Assembly: GCF_021378075.1 (NCBI RefSeq)
Contig: NZ_JAJUOS010000001.1
Coordinates: 124,001-188,000, forward strand
Source: Rhodobacter flavimaris
GTDB taxonomy: Bacteria; Pseudomonadota; Alphaproteobacteria; Rhodobacterales; Rhodobacteraceae
DNA length: 64,000 nt
Reading direction: 5' to 3'
Part shown: piece after piece, positions 50,782 through 59,097 of the stretch
Position numbering within the stretch: the stretch's first letter is position 1
Layout: every line of letters begins with the position of its first letter
The notes under the pieces: model-generated
The model's input: the letters and a program-made list of their open reading frames with translations, nothing else
The model's database searches: none
What the model was told of the DNA's origin: nothing
Translations under genes and position numbers: made by a program

Positions 50782-51890
50782 AGCGGGTGTTCGCTCGGTA
50801 CCATTTTTGTCCCGCGCCAGTCGAAATTACGCGACCGCCAGGTGACGGCCCAAAGCGCGGGCAGCATGGCGTCACGGATGACGAATGCCAGCAGATCGCG
50901 CGCGCCCGCGGGCCAGCCCGCGACCCGCGCGAAGAGCCACTCGGCGCCATACCAGACCAGCGGTAGAACAGCGGGAACCCAAGCGGGCAGCGCGCCCGTC
51001 AGCCACAGCGCGATGCTTAGCGCCAGCGGCAGGAGCGGGCCTTGCAGGATCTCGGCGGCGAAGAGCAGGGCGAAGCCGTCGCGGCGCACCTTGGACCAGC
51101 GCAGCTGGCGCTGCCAGATCGTTTTGGCCGCGCGCTGGCCGATGGGTTGCGCGAAAAGCGTGCGCGGCAGGCGTACGCGCAACCCCTGTTCGCGCACGAA
51201 TTTGGTGGCAGCCACGTCCTCGGCCATGTTGCGGCCAAGGGCCTCGAGCCCGCCGCCCCGGATCAGGATATCGCGGCGCCAGAACAGCGTCTTGCCCTGC
51301 GCGAACCCTAGGCCCACGGCGTCGGCCGCAAGCTGCCAGCGCGCCTGACAGGTGTTCAGGAAGGCACATTCGACCGCGCCCCAAAGGTTCTCGGGGCGGA
51401 TGCCTGCGGGGGGCGCACTGACCAGGCCGGTGTCTTCCTGCCAAGCGGCCACGAGATCGCGCAGATAAGTGTGCGGCAGCAGAAGGTTCGAATCCGCCAT
51501 CGCCAGCCAGTCATGGTGCGCGGCGGCGATGCTCTTTTGCAGGTTGTTCAGCTTGGGGTTCGCGGTGATGCGGTCCTCGCCGATCAGCAGGCGGGCCTCG
51601 GTGCCCGGATGCGCGGCGATCAGGTCGCGCACAAGCTGCACCGCGGGGTCATCCTCATGTGCCGCGCAAAAGATCACCTCATAGGCCGGGTAATCGAGCC
51701 CGAAGGACGAGGCCAGCGTCTCGGCATCGAAGGGGTCAAGGCCGCAGACCGGACGGATCAGCGTGATCGGTGGCAGGACCGTAGGCGCCTCGGGCGTGGC
51801 GGGGCGGCGATAGCGCAGCCCCGCCAGCAGGGCAGTGAGCAGGTGCAGGCCGAGGGTGAATGCCAGTCCGAGTGCCAGAAGATAGGTCAT
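50778..51890 (-). CDS. GT21-like (ceramide-glucosyltransferase-type) lipid glycosyltransferase
   Basis: 370 residues from ATG 51890. An N-terminal helix (YLLALGLAFTLGLHLLTALLAGL) anchors it. The GT domain has LPPITLIRPVCGLDPFDAETLASSFGLDYPAYEVIFCAAHEDDPA, WLAMADSNLLLPHTYLRDL (D1-D2), GKTLFWRRDILIRGGGLEALGRNMAEDVAATKFV (D3) and QRQLRWSKVRR, which fits the (Q/R)xxRW motif of GT21. C-terminal helices complete it. In Agrobacterium and roseobacters the Agt enzyme of this family glycosylates diacylglycerol during phosphate limitation next to PlcP, so a glucosyl- or glucuronosyl-diacylglycerol synthase is the best inference. It overlaps the phosphoesterase gene by four bases. Confidence 0.88.
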   Translation of the reverse strand: MTYLLALGLAFTLGLHLLTALLAGLRYRRPATPEAPTVLPPITLIRPVCGLDPFDAETLASSFGLDYPAYEVIFCAAHEDDPAVQLVRDLIAAHPGTEARLLIGEDRITANPKLNNLQKSIAAAHHDWLAMADSNLLLPHTYLRDLVAAWQEDTGLVSAPPAGIRPENLWGAVECAFLNTCQARWQLAADAVGLGFAQGKTLFWRRDILIRGGGLEALGRNMAEDVAATKFVREQGLRVRLPRTLFAQPIGQRAAKTIWQRQLRWSKVRRDGFALLFAAEILQGPLLPLALSIALWLTGALPAWVPAVLPLVWYGAEWLFARVAGWPAGARDLLAFVIRDAMLPALWAVTWRSRNFDWRGTKMVPSEHPL

Positions 51891-52669
51891 GCCAGTTGCT
51901 CCCGCAGGTTGCTTGCCGGGATCGCCTCGGGCGACCATTCCAGCAGTTGCAGGCGTCCGTCCTCAAGCTCGATCAGGGCGGTCATGCTGTCCACCCAGTC
52001 GCCGCAATTGGCGTAGATCGCGCCGTCTTCCTCGCGCAGGGCGGGCTTGTGCGAGTGGCCGCAGATGATGCCGTCGTGGCCGCTATCACGTGCCAAGGCG
52101 CGCAGGCGGCCTTCGAACCCGTCGCCCATGGCCAGCAGGTGGTTGATGCCCGCAAGCGCGATCTGGATCAGGCTGCGCTCGCCCTCGGACAGGTTGCGGC
52201 GGCGGCGCAGCCACTGGTCGATCCGGCGCAGCAGGGCATCGCAGCGGCTGCCGATCCGCGTCATCAGGTGCCAGCGCAGGATGCGCATGTCGCATTGATC
52301 GCCATGCAGCACGAGGTAGCGCCGCCCGTCGGCGGCCTCGTGGGTCACGCGCTCGGCCACGGTGATCGCGGGCAGCGGGCGGGGGAAGTTCACGCGCATC
52401 TCGCGGTCGTGGTTGCCATAGAGATAGATCACCTCGCGCCCGGCGGCGACCTGCGCCCCGAACCAGTCGATGATCGCGTCATGTGTCTCGCTCCAGTGCA
52501 CGGCGGCGGGGTGCCAGATGTCGAGGATATCGCCGACGAGGTAGATCCGCTGCGCTTCGACCCCCTGCAGGAACTCGAGGATGCTGGCGGCACGAGAGCC
52601 GCGCGCCCCCAGATGCAGGTCCGATATGAACAGGCTGCGGGCGCTGAGCTTGGGCGAGGCGTGCTGCAT
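51887..52669 (-). CDS. metallophosphoesterase, PlcP/LpxH-like
   Basis: 260 residues. All calcineurin-type motifs are present: Asp17-x-His19 (ISDLHLG), GD at 46-47 (LVGDILDIW), GNHD (85-88), HGDQCD (122-127) and GHSH (204-207). LpxH hydrolyses UDP-2,3-diacylglucosamine, whereas the PlcP branch of Sinorhizobium and roseobacters removes phospho-head groups from phospholipids to give diacylglycerol. The position as first gene of a unit with a GT21-type glycosyltransferase favours PlcP. The sequence alone does not exclude LpxH. No convincing Pho box was found in the 76-base upstream gap. Confidence 0.85.
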   Translation of the reverse strand: MQHASPKLSARSLFISDLHLGARGSRAASILEFLQGVEAQRIYLVGDILDIWHPAAVHWSETHDAIIDWFGAQVAAGREVIYLYGNHDREMRVNFPRPLPAITVAERVTHEAADGRRYLVLHGDQCDMRILRWHLMTRIGSRCDALLRRIDQWLRRRRNLSEGERSLIQIALAGINHLLAMGDGFEGRLRALARDSGHDGIICGHSHKPALREEDGAIYANCGDWVDSMTALIELEDGRLQLLEWSPEAIPASNLREQLA

Positions 52670-52745
52670 GACGAGGCTCCGTCTGATTCCGCCTCAGCTA
52701 TCGCAACTTGCTGTATCGGGAATGTGACGCAGCCCCCAGATCGGG

Positions 52746-54080
52746 TTATTTGCCGTCCACGACCTTGTAGTAGTGGTAGGCCATGATCAGCGCGAGCCGC
52801 CGCGCGGGGCCAAGCTCAAACCGCTTGGGCGGTGCGCGGTAGAAATTGGGCAGGGCGGTGTCGCGCCCAAGCGCCAGGTCGGCCATCTGCGCGCCACACC
52901 ACGTCCCCATCGCAACCCCGTTGCCGTGATAGGCAAAGGATGCAAACGCGCGCGGCCAGTCGCCGATCTGACCCACGAAAGGCACCAGATCGCGCGCAAG
53001 GTTGGCCAGCCCCGACCAGAACCAGGGCGTCTCGACCTCGCGCCAGGCGGGGAACATGGTGTCGAAGTCGCGCCGGATCTCGCGCCGGATCGCGGCGTGG
53101 TCGGCGGGCGTCCAGCGCACACCGCCGCGCATCCCGAACAGCATCTGGCGGTTAGGCATCAGACGGAAGTAGTGCAGCAGGTTGCGCGAGTCATATGCCA
53201 TCAGGTCGCTCGACCAGCCTTGTGCGGCGATCTCATCGTCGCTTAGCGGTCGCGTGACGATGACCGAGCTTTGCACCGGCAGGTAACGCGCGCGCATCCA
53301 GTCAGGCAGGTTTTCCGAGGAATATCCGTTTGTAGCCAGCAGTATATGGCGCGCCCTTAATGTGCCACCCGAGCTGCGCAGAACATAGTCCTCGCCCGCG
53401 CGGGTGATCTGTTCCACCATGCTATGGGAGTAGATACGCCCGCCAAGCCGGGTGACGGCCTCGGCCAGACCAAGCACGTATTTGCGGGGGTTGAGGCCGA
53501 AGCCAAGCCGCACATGCAGCGCGCCATGCATACCTTGCGCGGCCAGCCCTTCGGATGCCAGTTCGGTCGGGCCGATCAGGCGCGTCTCGCATCCCAGATC
53601 CCGCGCCAGTGTCGCGGCGTCGTCGCGCATCTCCTTGAAGGCGGCGGGGCGGTGGGCGAGTTGCACCTCACCATCGGAATGACGGTCGAGTTCAATCCCA
53701 TAGCGCGCGGCGATATCGGCGACCGCCTCGATCGAGGCGACCTCGGCGGCGCGGTGGCGCGCCAGCTCCTCGGCGCCATAGCGGCGCAGCAGCGTCGCAC
53801 CGCTGGCCTTGGCGCCGCCCATGCAGCAAAACCCGCCATTCCGCCCCGAGGCGCCCCAGCCCGGCGCATGCATATCAAGCACGGCCACATCTGCGCCAGC
53901 CTCGGCCAGACGCAAAGCCGCCGAAAGGCCCGTGAAGCCACCGCCGATCACGGCAAACTCGGCCCGCGCTTCGCCCACGAGCGGCGCATAGTCAGGCGTT
54001 TGAGGGGCGGTCGAGACCCAGTAGCAGCCGTCAAGCGACTGCGCCGCATAGGCGGCCGGTTCGTAGATATGCTTCAGCAT
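52746..54080 (-). CDS. FAD-dependent amine oxidoreductase (PuuB/DAO-like)
   Basis: 444 residues. After an N-terminal segment typical of gamma-glutamylputrescine oxidases (CYWVSTAPQTPDYAPLVGEARAEFAVIGGGFTGLSAAL) comes the FAD motif GGGFTG (46-51) and GWGASGRNGGFCCMGG. The C-terminal half has GMRGGVRWTPADHAAIRREI and FAYHGNGVAMGTWCGAQMADLALG. DAO-family enzymes oxidise secondary amines. Its place downstream of potFGHI suggests polyamine or gamma-glutamyl-polyamine as substrate, but no PuuA-type ligase is present in the window. It is 45 bases after potI, separated by a hairpin. Confidence 0.87.
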   Translation of the reverse strand: MLKHIYEPAAYAAQSLDGCYWVSTAPQTPDYAPLVGEARAEFAVIGGGFTGLSAALRLAEAGADVAVLDMHAPGWGASGRNGGFCCMGGAKASGATLLRRYGAEELARHRAAEVASIEAVADIAARYGIELDRHSDGEVQLAHRPAAFKEMRDDAATLARDLGCETRLIGPTELASEGLAAQGMHGALHVRLGFGLNPRKYVLGLAEAVTRLGGRIYSHSMVEQITRAGEDYVLRSSGGTLRARHILLATNGYSSENLPDWMRARYLPVQSSVIVTRPLSDDEIAAQGWSSDLMAYDSRNLLHYFRLMPNRQMLFGMRGGVRWTPADHAAIRREIRRDFDTMFPAWREVETPWFWSGLANLARDLVPFVGQIGDWPRAFASFAYHGNGVAMGTWCGAQMADLALGRDTALPNFYRAPPKRFELGPARRLALIMAYHYYKVVDGK

Positions 54081-54102
54081 GGGATCACGGGGAGAAAGGG
54101 TG

Positions 54103-54122
54103 GGGCGGCGCGAACGCCGCCC
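54103..54122 (-). terminator. hairpin between potI and the oxidoreductase gene
   Basis: GGGCGGCG (54103-54110) and CGCCGCCC (54115-54122) form a perfect 8-bp stem with loop CGAA. No T-run follows on the minus strand. It may reduce transcription into the PuuB-like gene or protect the upstream mRNA. Confidence 0.45.
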
Positions 54123-54125
54123 GGA

Positions 54126-54944
54126 TCACAGTTTGGTGCCTTCCAGCTCTTCCTGGCGCTGGCGGCGGATCGCGTTCTTCGAAATCAGCGAGGTGGTAAT
54201 CACCCCGGTCGCCACGATCCCGATCATGATTGTCGAGAGCGCGTTGATCTCGGGCGAGACCCCAAGTCGCACCGCCGAGAAGATCTTGATCGGCAGCGTT
54301 GTCGAGGACGGGCCAGAGGCAAAGGAGGCGATCACCAGATCGTCGAGCGACAGCGTGAATGCCAGCAGCCAGCCCGAGATCACCGCCGGGGTGATGATCG
54401 GCAGCGTCACCGACTTGAACGCGTCGAAGGGCGAGCAGCCCAGATCCAGCGCCGCCTCTTCGAGGGAGCGGTCAAAGGTCATCAGGCGCGAGGACACGAC
54501 GACCGAAACGTAGCACATCGAGAAGGTCGTATGCGCCAGCACGATGGTGAAGATGCCGCGATCAAGGCCGATAGCGATGAACAGCAGCAAGAGCGACAGA
54601 CCGGTGATCACCTCAGGCATCACCAGCGGCGCGTAGATCATGCCCGAAAACAGTGTCCGGCCAAAGAAGCGCCCGCCGCGCACCATGACGTAAGCCGCCA
54701 TCGTGCCCAGAATGGTCGCCGCAGTCGAGGACATTACGCCCACGCGCAGCGTCACCCAGGCAGCATCGAGGAACTGCTTGTTGTGCAGCAACTCGCCATA
54801 CCACTTGGTCGAGAACCCGGCCCAGACCGTCACCAGCTTCGAGGCGTTGAAGCTGTAGAAGATCAGGATCATCATCGGTAGGTAAAGGAAGGCGAACCCC
54901 AACGTCAGCGAGGTGACGTTGAACCAACTCATGCTCCGGTTCAT
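54126..54944 (-). CDS. potI: polyamine ABC transporter permease PotI/PotC type
   Basis: 272 residues from ATG 54944, overlapping the potH stop codon (ATGA). Six membrane segments, from LTLGFAFLYLPMMILIFYSFN to MIGIVATGVITTSLI. The EAA loop is SLEEAALDLGCSPFDAFKSVTLPIITPAVISGWLLAFTLSLDDLVIASF, highly typical of PotC/PotI. The C-terminus is charged (RRQRQEELEGTKL). It forms the translocation pore with PotH. Confidence 0.95.
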   Translation of the reverse strand: MNRSMSWFNVTSLTLGFAFLYLPMMILIFYSFNASKLVTVWAGFSTKWYGELLHNKQFLDAAWVTLRVGVMSSTAATILGTMAAYVMVRGGRFFGRTLFSGMIYAPLVMPEVITGLSLLLLFIAIGLDRGIFTIVLAHTTFSMCYVSVVVSSRLMTFDRSLEEAALDLGCSPFDAFKSVTLPIITPAVISGWLLAFTLSLDDLVIASFASGPSSTTLPIKIFSAVRLGVSPEINALSTIMIGIVATGVITTSLISKNAIRRQRQEELEGTKL

Positions 54945-55837
54945 CGGCCGGCCTCCTCTTGCTTTTGCTGGTTGCGCTGGAACAGCACAATCGGGATCAC
55001 CAGCAGCAGCAGCAGCACAACCGCCACCGCAGCGGCCACCGGCCAGTCGCGGTTCGAGAAGAACTCTTCCCAAAGCACCTTGCCGATCATCAGCGTCTGC
55101 GAGCCGCCCAGAAGCGACGGGATCACGAACTCACCAAGCGCCGGGATGAACACCAGGAAGCAGCCTGCGATCATGCCCGGGCGCGACAGCGGCAGGGTGA
55201 CCAGCCAGAAGGCTTTCCCGCGCGAGCAGCCAAGATCGACCGCCGCCTCGATCAGCGAGCCGTCCATTTTCTCAAGCGTGGCGTAGATCGGCAGGATCAT
55301 GAAGGGCAGGTAGGTATAGACGATGCCGATGTAGACGGCCGTCGGAGTGTTCATGATCTGGAGCGGTTCCGAGATCAGCCCGGTCCACAGCAGGAACTGG
55401 TTCAGCAGCCCCTCGTTGGCGATGATGCCCACCCAGGAATAGACGCGGATCAGGAACGAGGTCCAGAACGGCAGGATCACCAGCATCATCAGCGTGGGGC
55501 GCCATTCATCTGGCGCCTGCGCCATAGCATAGGCGATCGGGTAGCCCACCAGCAGCGTCAGGAAGGTCGATATCGTCGCGATCTGGAGCGAGCTGAGATA
55601 GGACTTCCAGTAAAGGCTGTCCTCGGTCAGGAAGATGAAGTTCTCGAGGTCCAGCTCCGAGAAGAACTCCTTGATCCCGGTCCAGCCGGCGGACAGGTCC
55701 AGCACCGGCCAGTAGGGCGGGATCGCGATGGCCGTATCCGAGAGCGCGATTTTCACCACGATCAGGAACGGCACCAGGAAGAACCCCATGAGCCACAGGT
55801 AGGGGACAAGGATCAGGGCGAGGCGACGCAGGTTCAT
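54941..55837 (-). CDS. potH: polyamine ABC transporter permease PotH/PotB type
   Basis: 298 residues. Six membrane segments beginning LILVPYLWLMGFFLVPFLIVVKIALSDTA, with the periplasmic loop between helices 1 and 2 containing ENFIFLTEDSLYWKSYLSSLQIA. The EAA loop SLIEAAVDLGCSRGKAFWLVTLPLSRPGMIAGCFLVFIPALGEFVIPSLLGGSQTLMIGKVLWEEFFSNRDWPVAAAV is the PotB/PotH signature. It lies 3 bases after potG and overlaps potI by four bases. Confidence 0.95.
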   Translation of the reverse strand: MNLRRLALILVPYLWLMGFFLVPFLIVVKIALSDTAIAIPPYWPVLDLSAGWTGIKEFFSELDLENFIFLTEDSLYWKSYLSSLQIATISTFLTLLVGYPIAYAMAQAPDEWRPTLMMLVILPFWTSFLIRVYSWVGIIANEGLLNQFLLWTGLISEPLQIMNTPTAVYIGIVYTYLPFMILPIYATLEKMDGSLIEAAVDLGCSRGKAFWLVTLPLSRPGMIAGCFLVFIPALGEFVIPSLLGGSQTLMIGKVLWEEFFSNRDWPVAAAVAVVLLLLLVIPIVLFQRNQQKQEEAGR

Positions 55838-55840
55838 GGC

Positions 55841-56980
55841 TTACCTCGTCAATACGACGCCGGCGGTGTCAGTCCAGCTCAGCCAGACCTCGTCTTCCCA
55901 GGTGAAGTCGCGACGCGACAGGCGGCGCGCGTTGGTCATCTGGGCCGAGATCATCTGCCCGGTTTCCAGCTCGACGCGGTAGGTCGAGATGTTCCCTAGA
56001 TAGGCGATGTCATGCACCTTGCCGCGGATGCGGTTGGCGCGCGTCGGATCGGGTTCGCGGCCGACGTGGATCTTTTCGGGGCGGATCGCGAAGAACACCT
56101 TCTGGCCCGCGGTGACCGGCTCGCCGATGGTGGCGTGGATCGGCTCGGCGCCCTCTGCAAAGGCGATATCGACCTTGCCGTCGCCGGTGGGCGCTGCGGC
56201 GCCCTCGATGATGTTCACCTCGCCGATGAAGTCCGCGACATAGACCGAGTTCGGCGTCTCATAGATCCCCGCCGGGGTGGCAACCTGCACCAGCTTGCCG
56301 TGGTCCATGACCGCCACGCGGGTAGCGACCGTCATCGCCTCTTCCTGGTCGTGGGTCACGATCACGAAGGTGGTGCCGGTCTTCTCCTGAATATCCATCA
56401 GTTCGAACTGCGTCTCTTGCCGCAGTTTCTTGTCGAGCGCGCCAAGCGGTTCATCCAGCAGCAGCAGCTTCGGCGCCTTGGCCAGCGAGCGCGCCAGCGC
56501 CACGCGCTGACGCTGACCGCCCGAGATCTGATGCGGCTTGCGCTTGGCGAATTGCTCCAGCCGGGTCAGGCGCAGCATCTCCTGCACGCGATCACCGATC
56601 TTGTCCTTGGGCATGTCCGACCGCTTGAGGCCGAACGCGATGTTGTCCCAGACCGTCAGGTGCGGAAACAGCGCGTAGCTTTGGAACATCATGTTGACGG
56701 GCCGCCGGTTCGGCGGGATCGGCGCGACATCAACATCATCCAGCCAGATCTTGCCCATCGTCGGGTCTTCGAAACCCGCCAGCATCCGCATCAGCGTGGT
56801 CTTGCCGCAGCCAGAGGGACCGAGCAGCGCGAAGAATTCGCCGCGATAGATATCAAGATTGAGATCGTCCACTGCGGTGAAGGTGCCGAATTTCTTCGTC
56901 ACGCCCTCAAAGCGGATCAACGGTGCCTGATTGGGATCTTCCCAAGGGGCAAAGACTTTCTGGGGATTGGCTTCGGCCAT
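55841..56980 (-). CDS. potG: polyamine ABC transporter ATPase PotG/PotA type
   Basis: 379 residues from ATG 56980; a GTG one codon earlier is too close to the GAGGG ribosome-binding site. Walker A LLGPSGCGKTTLMRM, FQSYALFPHLTV, signature QISGGQRQRVALARSL, Walker B LLLLDEPLGALDKKLR and switch His in VTHDQEEAMT. A C-terminal TOBE domain (FFAIRPEKIHVG; GKVHDIAYLGNISTYRVEL) is present. It drives polyamine uptake. It is separated from potF by a hairpin-containing 85-base gap. Confidence 0.96.
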   Translation of the reverse strand: MAEANPQKVFAPWEDPNQAPLIRFEGVTKKFGTFTAVDDLNLDIYRGEFFALLGPSGCGKTTLMRMLAGFEDPTMGKIWLDDVDVAPIPPNRRPVNMMFQSYALFPHLTVWDNIAFGLKRSDMPKDKIGDRVQEMLRLTRLEQFAKRKPHQISGGQRQRVALARSLAKAPKLLLLDEPLGALDKKLRQETQFELMDIQEKTGTTFVIVTHDQEEAMTVATRVAVMDHGKLVQVATPAGIYETPNSVYVADFIGEVNIIEGAAAPTGDGKVDIAFAEGAEPIHATIGEPVTAGQKVFFAIRPEKIHVGREPDPTRANRIRGKVHDIAYLGNISTYRVELETGQMISAQMTNARRLSRRDFTWEDEVWLSWTDTAGVVLTR

Positions 56981-57021
56981 CACGCCCTCGACTGGCTACG
57001 GAGAGGTTAGGGAAAACGTGA

Positions 57022-57050
57022 ACCGCGCCCGGGCGGGGCCAGGGCGCGGT
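57022..57050 (-). terminator. attenuator hairpin between potF and potG
   Basis: ACCGCGCCC (57022-57030) pairs perfectly with GGGCGCGGT (57042-57050) around an 11-base loop, 15 bases downstream of the potF stop codon. On the minus strand TCACGTTTTCC follows. It parallels the aglE attenuator and would keep binding protein in excess over permease. Confidence 0.55.
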
Positions 57051-57065
57051 CATGTCAGGCTTGTC

Positions 57066-58148
57066 TTAGGTGCCCGACTTGATCTTGGTCCAGAGGCGGG
57101 TCACCGTGCGCTGTACCTTCGGATCGTAGGCGGTGACGGTGTAGAGGTTCGCCATCGTCGCCTCATCCGGGTAGATCGCCGGGTCGCCGATCACGTCCTC
57201 GACCAGGAATTCCTGCGAGGCCTTGTTGCCGTTGGCGTAGTAGACGTAGTTCGAGGCTGCGGCCATGTTCTGCGCGTCCATGATGAAGTTCAGGAACTTC
57301 ATCGCGCCAGCCGGGTTCGGGGCGTCGGCCGGGATTGCCATCTGGTCGAACCACATCAGGGCGCCTTCCTTGGGCGCATTATAGGCGATCTCGACGCCAT
57401 TGTCGGCCTCGGCCGCACGGTCGCGCGCTTGCAGCATGTCACCCGACCAGCCGAAGGCCACGCAGATCTCGCCGTTGGCGAGCGCGTTGATGTATTCCGA
57501 GCTGTGGAACTTCGAGACATAGGGCTGGATCGCCATCAGCAGCGGTTCGACCTTGGCAATGACTTCCTCGTCCTTGCTGTCCGGGTCTTCGCCGATGTAT
57601 TTCAGCGCTGCCGGGATGATCTCGGTCGGAGCGTCGAGGAACATGACGCCACACGAGGCCAGCTTTTCCATGTTCTCGGGCTTGAACACGAGGTCGAGCG
57701 AGTTGATCGGCGCGTCCTCGCCCAGCACTTCCTTGACCTTGCCGACGTTCACGCCGAGGCCGGTGGTGCCCCACATGTAGTTGATCGAGTATTCGTTGCC
57801 GGGATCGTACTTGGCGGTGCGCTCCTTGATCGCATCCCACAGGTTGCCCGAGTTCGACATCTGCGCGAAGTCGAGCTTCTGGAACACGCCGGCCTGGATC
57901 TGACGCTCAAGGAACGAGCCGGTCGGAACCACGACGTCATAGCCCGAGCCACCGGCGAGCAGTTTGGTCTCGAGCACTTCGTTCGAGTCGAACACGTCAT
58001 AGATCAGATCGATGCCGGTCTCGGCCTCGAACTTCTCAAGCAGCGCCTCGTCGATATAGTCGGACCAGTTATAGACCCGCACCTCTTCTGCCAGGGCCGA
58101 GCCACCCGCGAGGGTCAGGGCGGCAATCGGAAGCCACATCGTCTTCAT
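57066..58148 (-). CDS. potF: polyamine-binding periplasmic protein PotF/PotD type
   Basis: 360 residues. ATG 58148 gives a proper signal peptide (MKTMWLPIAALTLAGGSALA, cut before EEV) with GGGGA upstream; ATG 58163 would be five residues longer with a worse ribosome-binding site. The mature protein begins VRVYNWSDYIDEALLEKFEAETGIDLIYDVFDSNEVLETKLLAGGSGYDVVVPTGSFLERQIQAGVFQKLD, the classical PotF/PotD pattern, with FGWSGDMLQARDRA and EGALMWFDQMAIP in the second lobe. It binds putrescine or spermidine. TTTGATCAAA (58196-58205) lies 47 bases upstream. Confidence 0.96.
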   Translation of the reverse strand: MKTMWLPIAALTLAGGSALAEEVRVYNWSDYIDEALLEKFEAETGIDLIYDVFDSNEVLETKLLAGGSGYDVVVPTGSFLERQIQAGVFQKLDFAQMSNSGNLWDAIKERTAKYDPGNEYSINYMWGTTGLGVNVGKVKEVLGEDAPINSLDLVFKPENMEKLASCGVMFLDAPTEIIPAALKYIGEDPDSKDEEVIAKVEPLLMAIQPYVSKFHSSEYINALANGEICVAFGWSGDMLQARDRAAEADNGVEIAYNAPKEGALMWFDQMAIPADAPNPAGAMKFLNFIMDAQNMAAASNYVYYANGNKASQEFLVEDVIGDPAIYPDEATMANLYTVTAYDPKVQRTVTRLWTKIKSGT

Positions 58149-58195
58149 GTTAAATTTCCCCATTGGTTTTCGGTTGCGTTTGTTGTTTTCATTAG

Positions 58196-58205
58196 TTTGA
58201 TCAAA
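58196..58205. promoter_or_regulatory. TTTGATCAAA palindrome in the potF/gntR divergent gap
   Basis: A perfect 10-bp palindrome between the divergent starts of potF (58148) and the GntR-type regulator (58294). It is identical to 26983-26992 and differs by one base from the sites at 58962-58971 and 58991-59000. It is probably the operator of the adjacent regulator. Confidence 0.65.
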
Positions 58206-58293
58206 TTGCGTACGATGACGCAACGAATTTTTCGTCTTGGCATGGCCGCCAGCCAAGGGCATCCTTTTGGGAACGTCAAGGAGTAATCGAATT

Positions 58294-58947
58294 TTGAACG
58301 CCGAGCTGCAAAAACAGCCAGCGCATGAAAGCGTTTATCGCGGATTGCGGACCATGATCCTCGGGGGCGACTTCGCGCCGGGGCAGGCGGTCACGATCCA
58401 GGGTCTGGTGGAGCTGTTGGGCGCCGGGATGACCCCCGTGCGCGAGGCGATCCGCCGTCTGATCTCGGAAGGGGCACTCCAGTTTCAGGGGAATCGGCGC
58501 GTTTCGGTGCCCGAACTGACCCTCTCGCAGATCGACGAAATCCTTTATGCAAGGACCGCACTTGAGCCTGAGTTGGCCCGGCGCGCCGCGCAGAAGATAA
58601 CTCCGACGCATATATATGAGCTGCGCACGATTGATGACGCGCTGAATGCCGCCATCGCGCGGGGTGATGTGAAGGCGTATCTGCTGCAGAACTACCGCTT
58701 CCATATGACGCTTTACTCGGTCGCCCAGGCCGAGGTTCTCCTGCCGCTCGTTCAGGCACTCTGGCTGCGCTCGGCGCCGTCCTTGCGGGTCATGTGCGGG
58801 CGCTTCGGAACGCAGAACCTGCCCGACATGCATATAGAGGCGCTCGACGCCTTACGGGCAGGCGATGGCGAGGCCGTAGCCGAGGCAATCCGGCAGGATA
58901 TCGCGCAGGGGCTTGAGAATGTGCGCGCTGTTCTGGTCGGCGACTGA
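58294..58947 (+). CDS. GntR-family (FCD-type) transcriptional regulator
   Basis: 217 residues from TTG 58294, with AAGGAG at 58278-58283; no ATG is available in frame nearby. The winged helix (ESVYRGLRTMILGGDFAPGQAVTIQGLVELLGAGMTPVREAIRRLISEGALQFQGNRRVSVPEL) is followed by an all-helical FCD-like ligand domain (EILYARTALEPELARRAAQKI; NYRFHMTLYSVAQAEVLLPLVQALWLRSAP; HIEALDALRAGDGEAVAEAIRQDIAQG). It is divergent from potFGHI and upstream of the aminotransferase, so it probably senses a polyamine metabolite. Candidate operators are the TTTGATCA-type palindromes on both sides of it. Confidence 0.92.
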   Translation: MNAELQKQPAHESVYRGLRTMILGGDFAPGQAVTIQGLVELLGAGMTPVREAIRRLISEGALQFQGNRRVSVPELTLSQIDEILYARTALEPELARRAAQKITPTHIYELRTIDDALNAAIARGDVKAYLLQNYRFHMTLYSVAQAEVLLPLVQALWLRSAPSLRVMCGRFGTQNLPDMHIEALDALRAGDGEAVAEAIRQDIAQGLENVRAVLVGD

Positions 58948-58958
58948 GGCGAAATCTG

Positions 58959-59003
58959 CAATATGATCAAATCGTCTTGACGGCTTAAATTTTGATCATA
59001 TTG
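58959..59003. promoter_or_regulatory. paired GntR-type operator before the aminotransferase gene
   Basis: CAATATGATCAAA (58959-58971) and TTTGATCATATTG (58991-59003) are perfect 13-bp inverted arms. Each contains a one-mismatch copy of TTTGATCAAA, centres 29 bp apart. They lie between the regulator stop codon and the aminotransferase start. The arms could also form an RNA hairpin, but AT-rich paired palindromes fit protein binding better. Confidence 0.65.
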
Positions 59004-59097
59004 TGAATTGCAGGAACTGCGATACGCCCCGGTTTTCGTTCGTGCCGGAGCCGAGTCGCGGCAGACATTCCATTGCGTCCAGCCGAGAGATACTCAC

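Noticed and set aside
52670..52745. Pho box upstream of the PlcP-like gene
   Set aside because: CTGTATC-N4-ATGTGAC on the plus strand matches only about four of seven bases in each half and points the wrong way.
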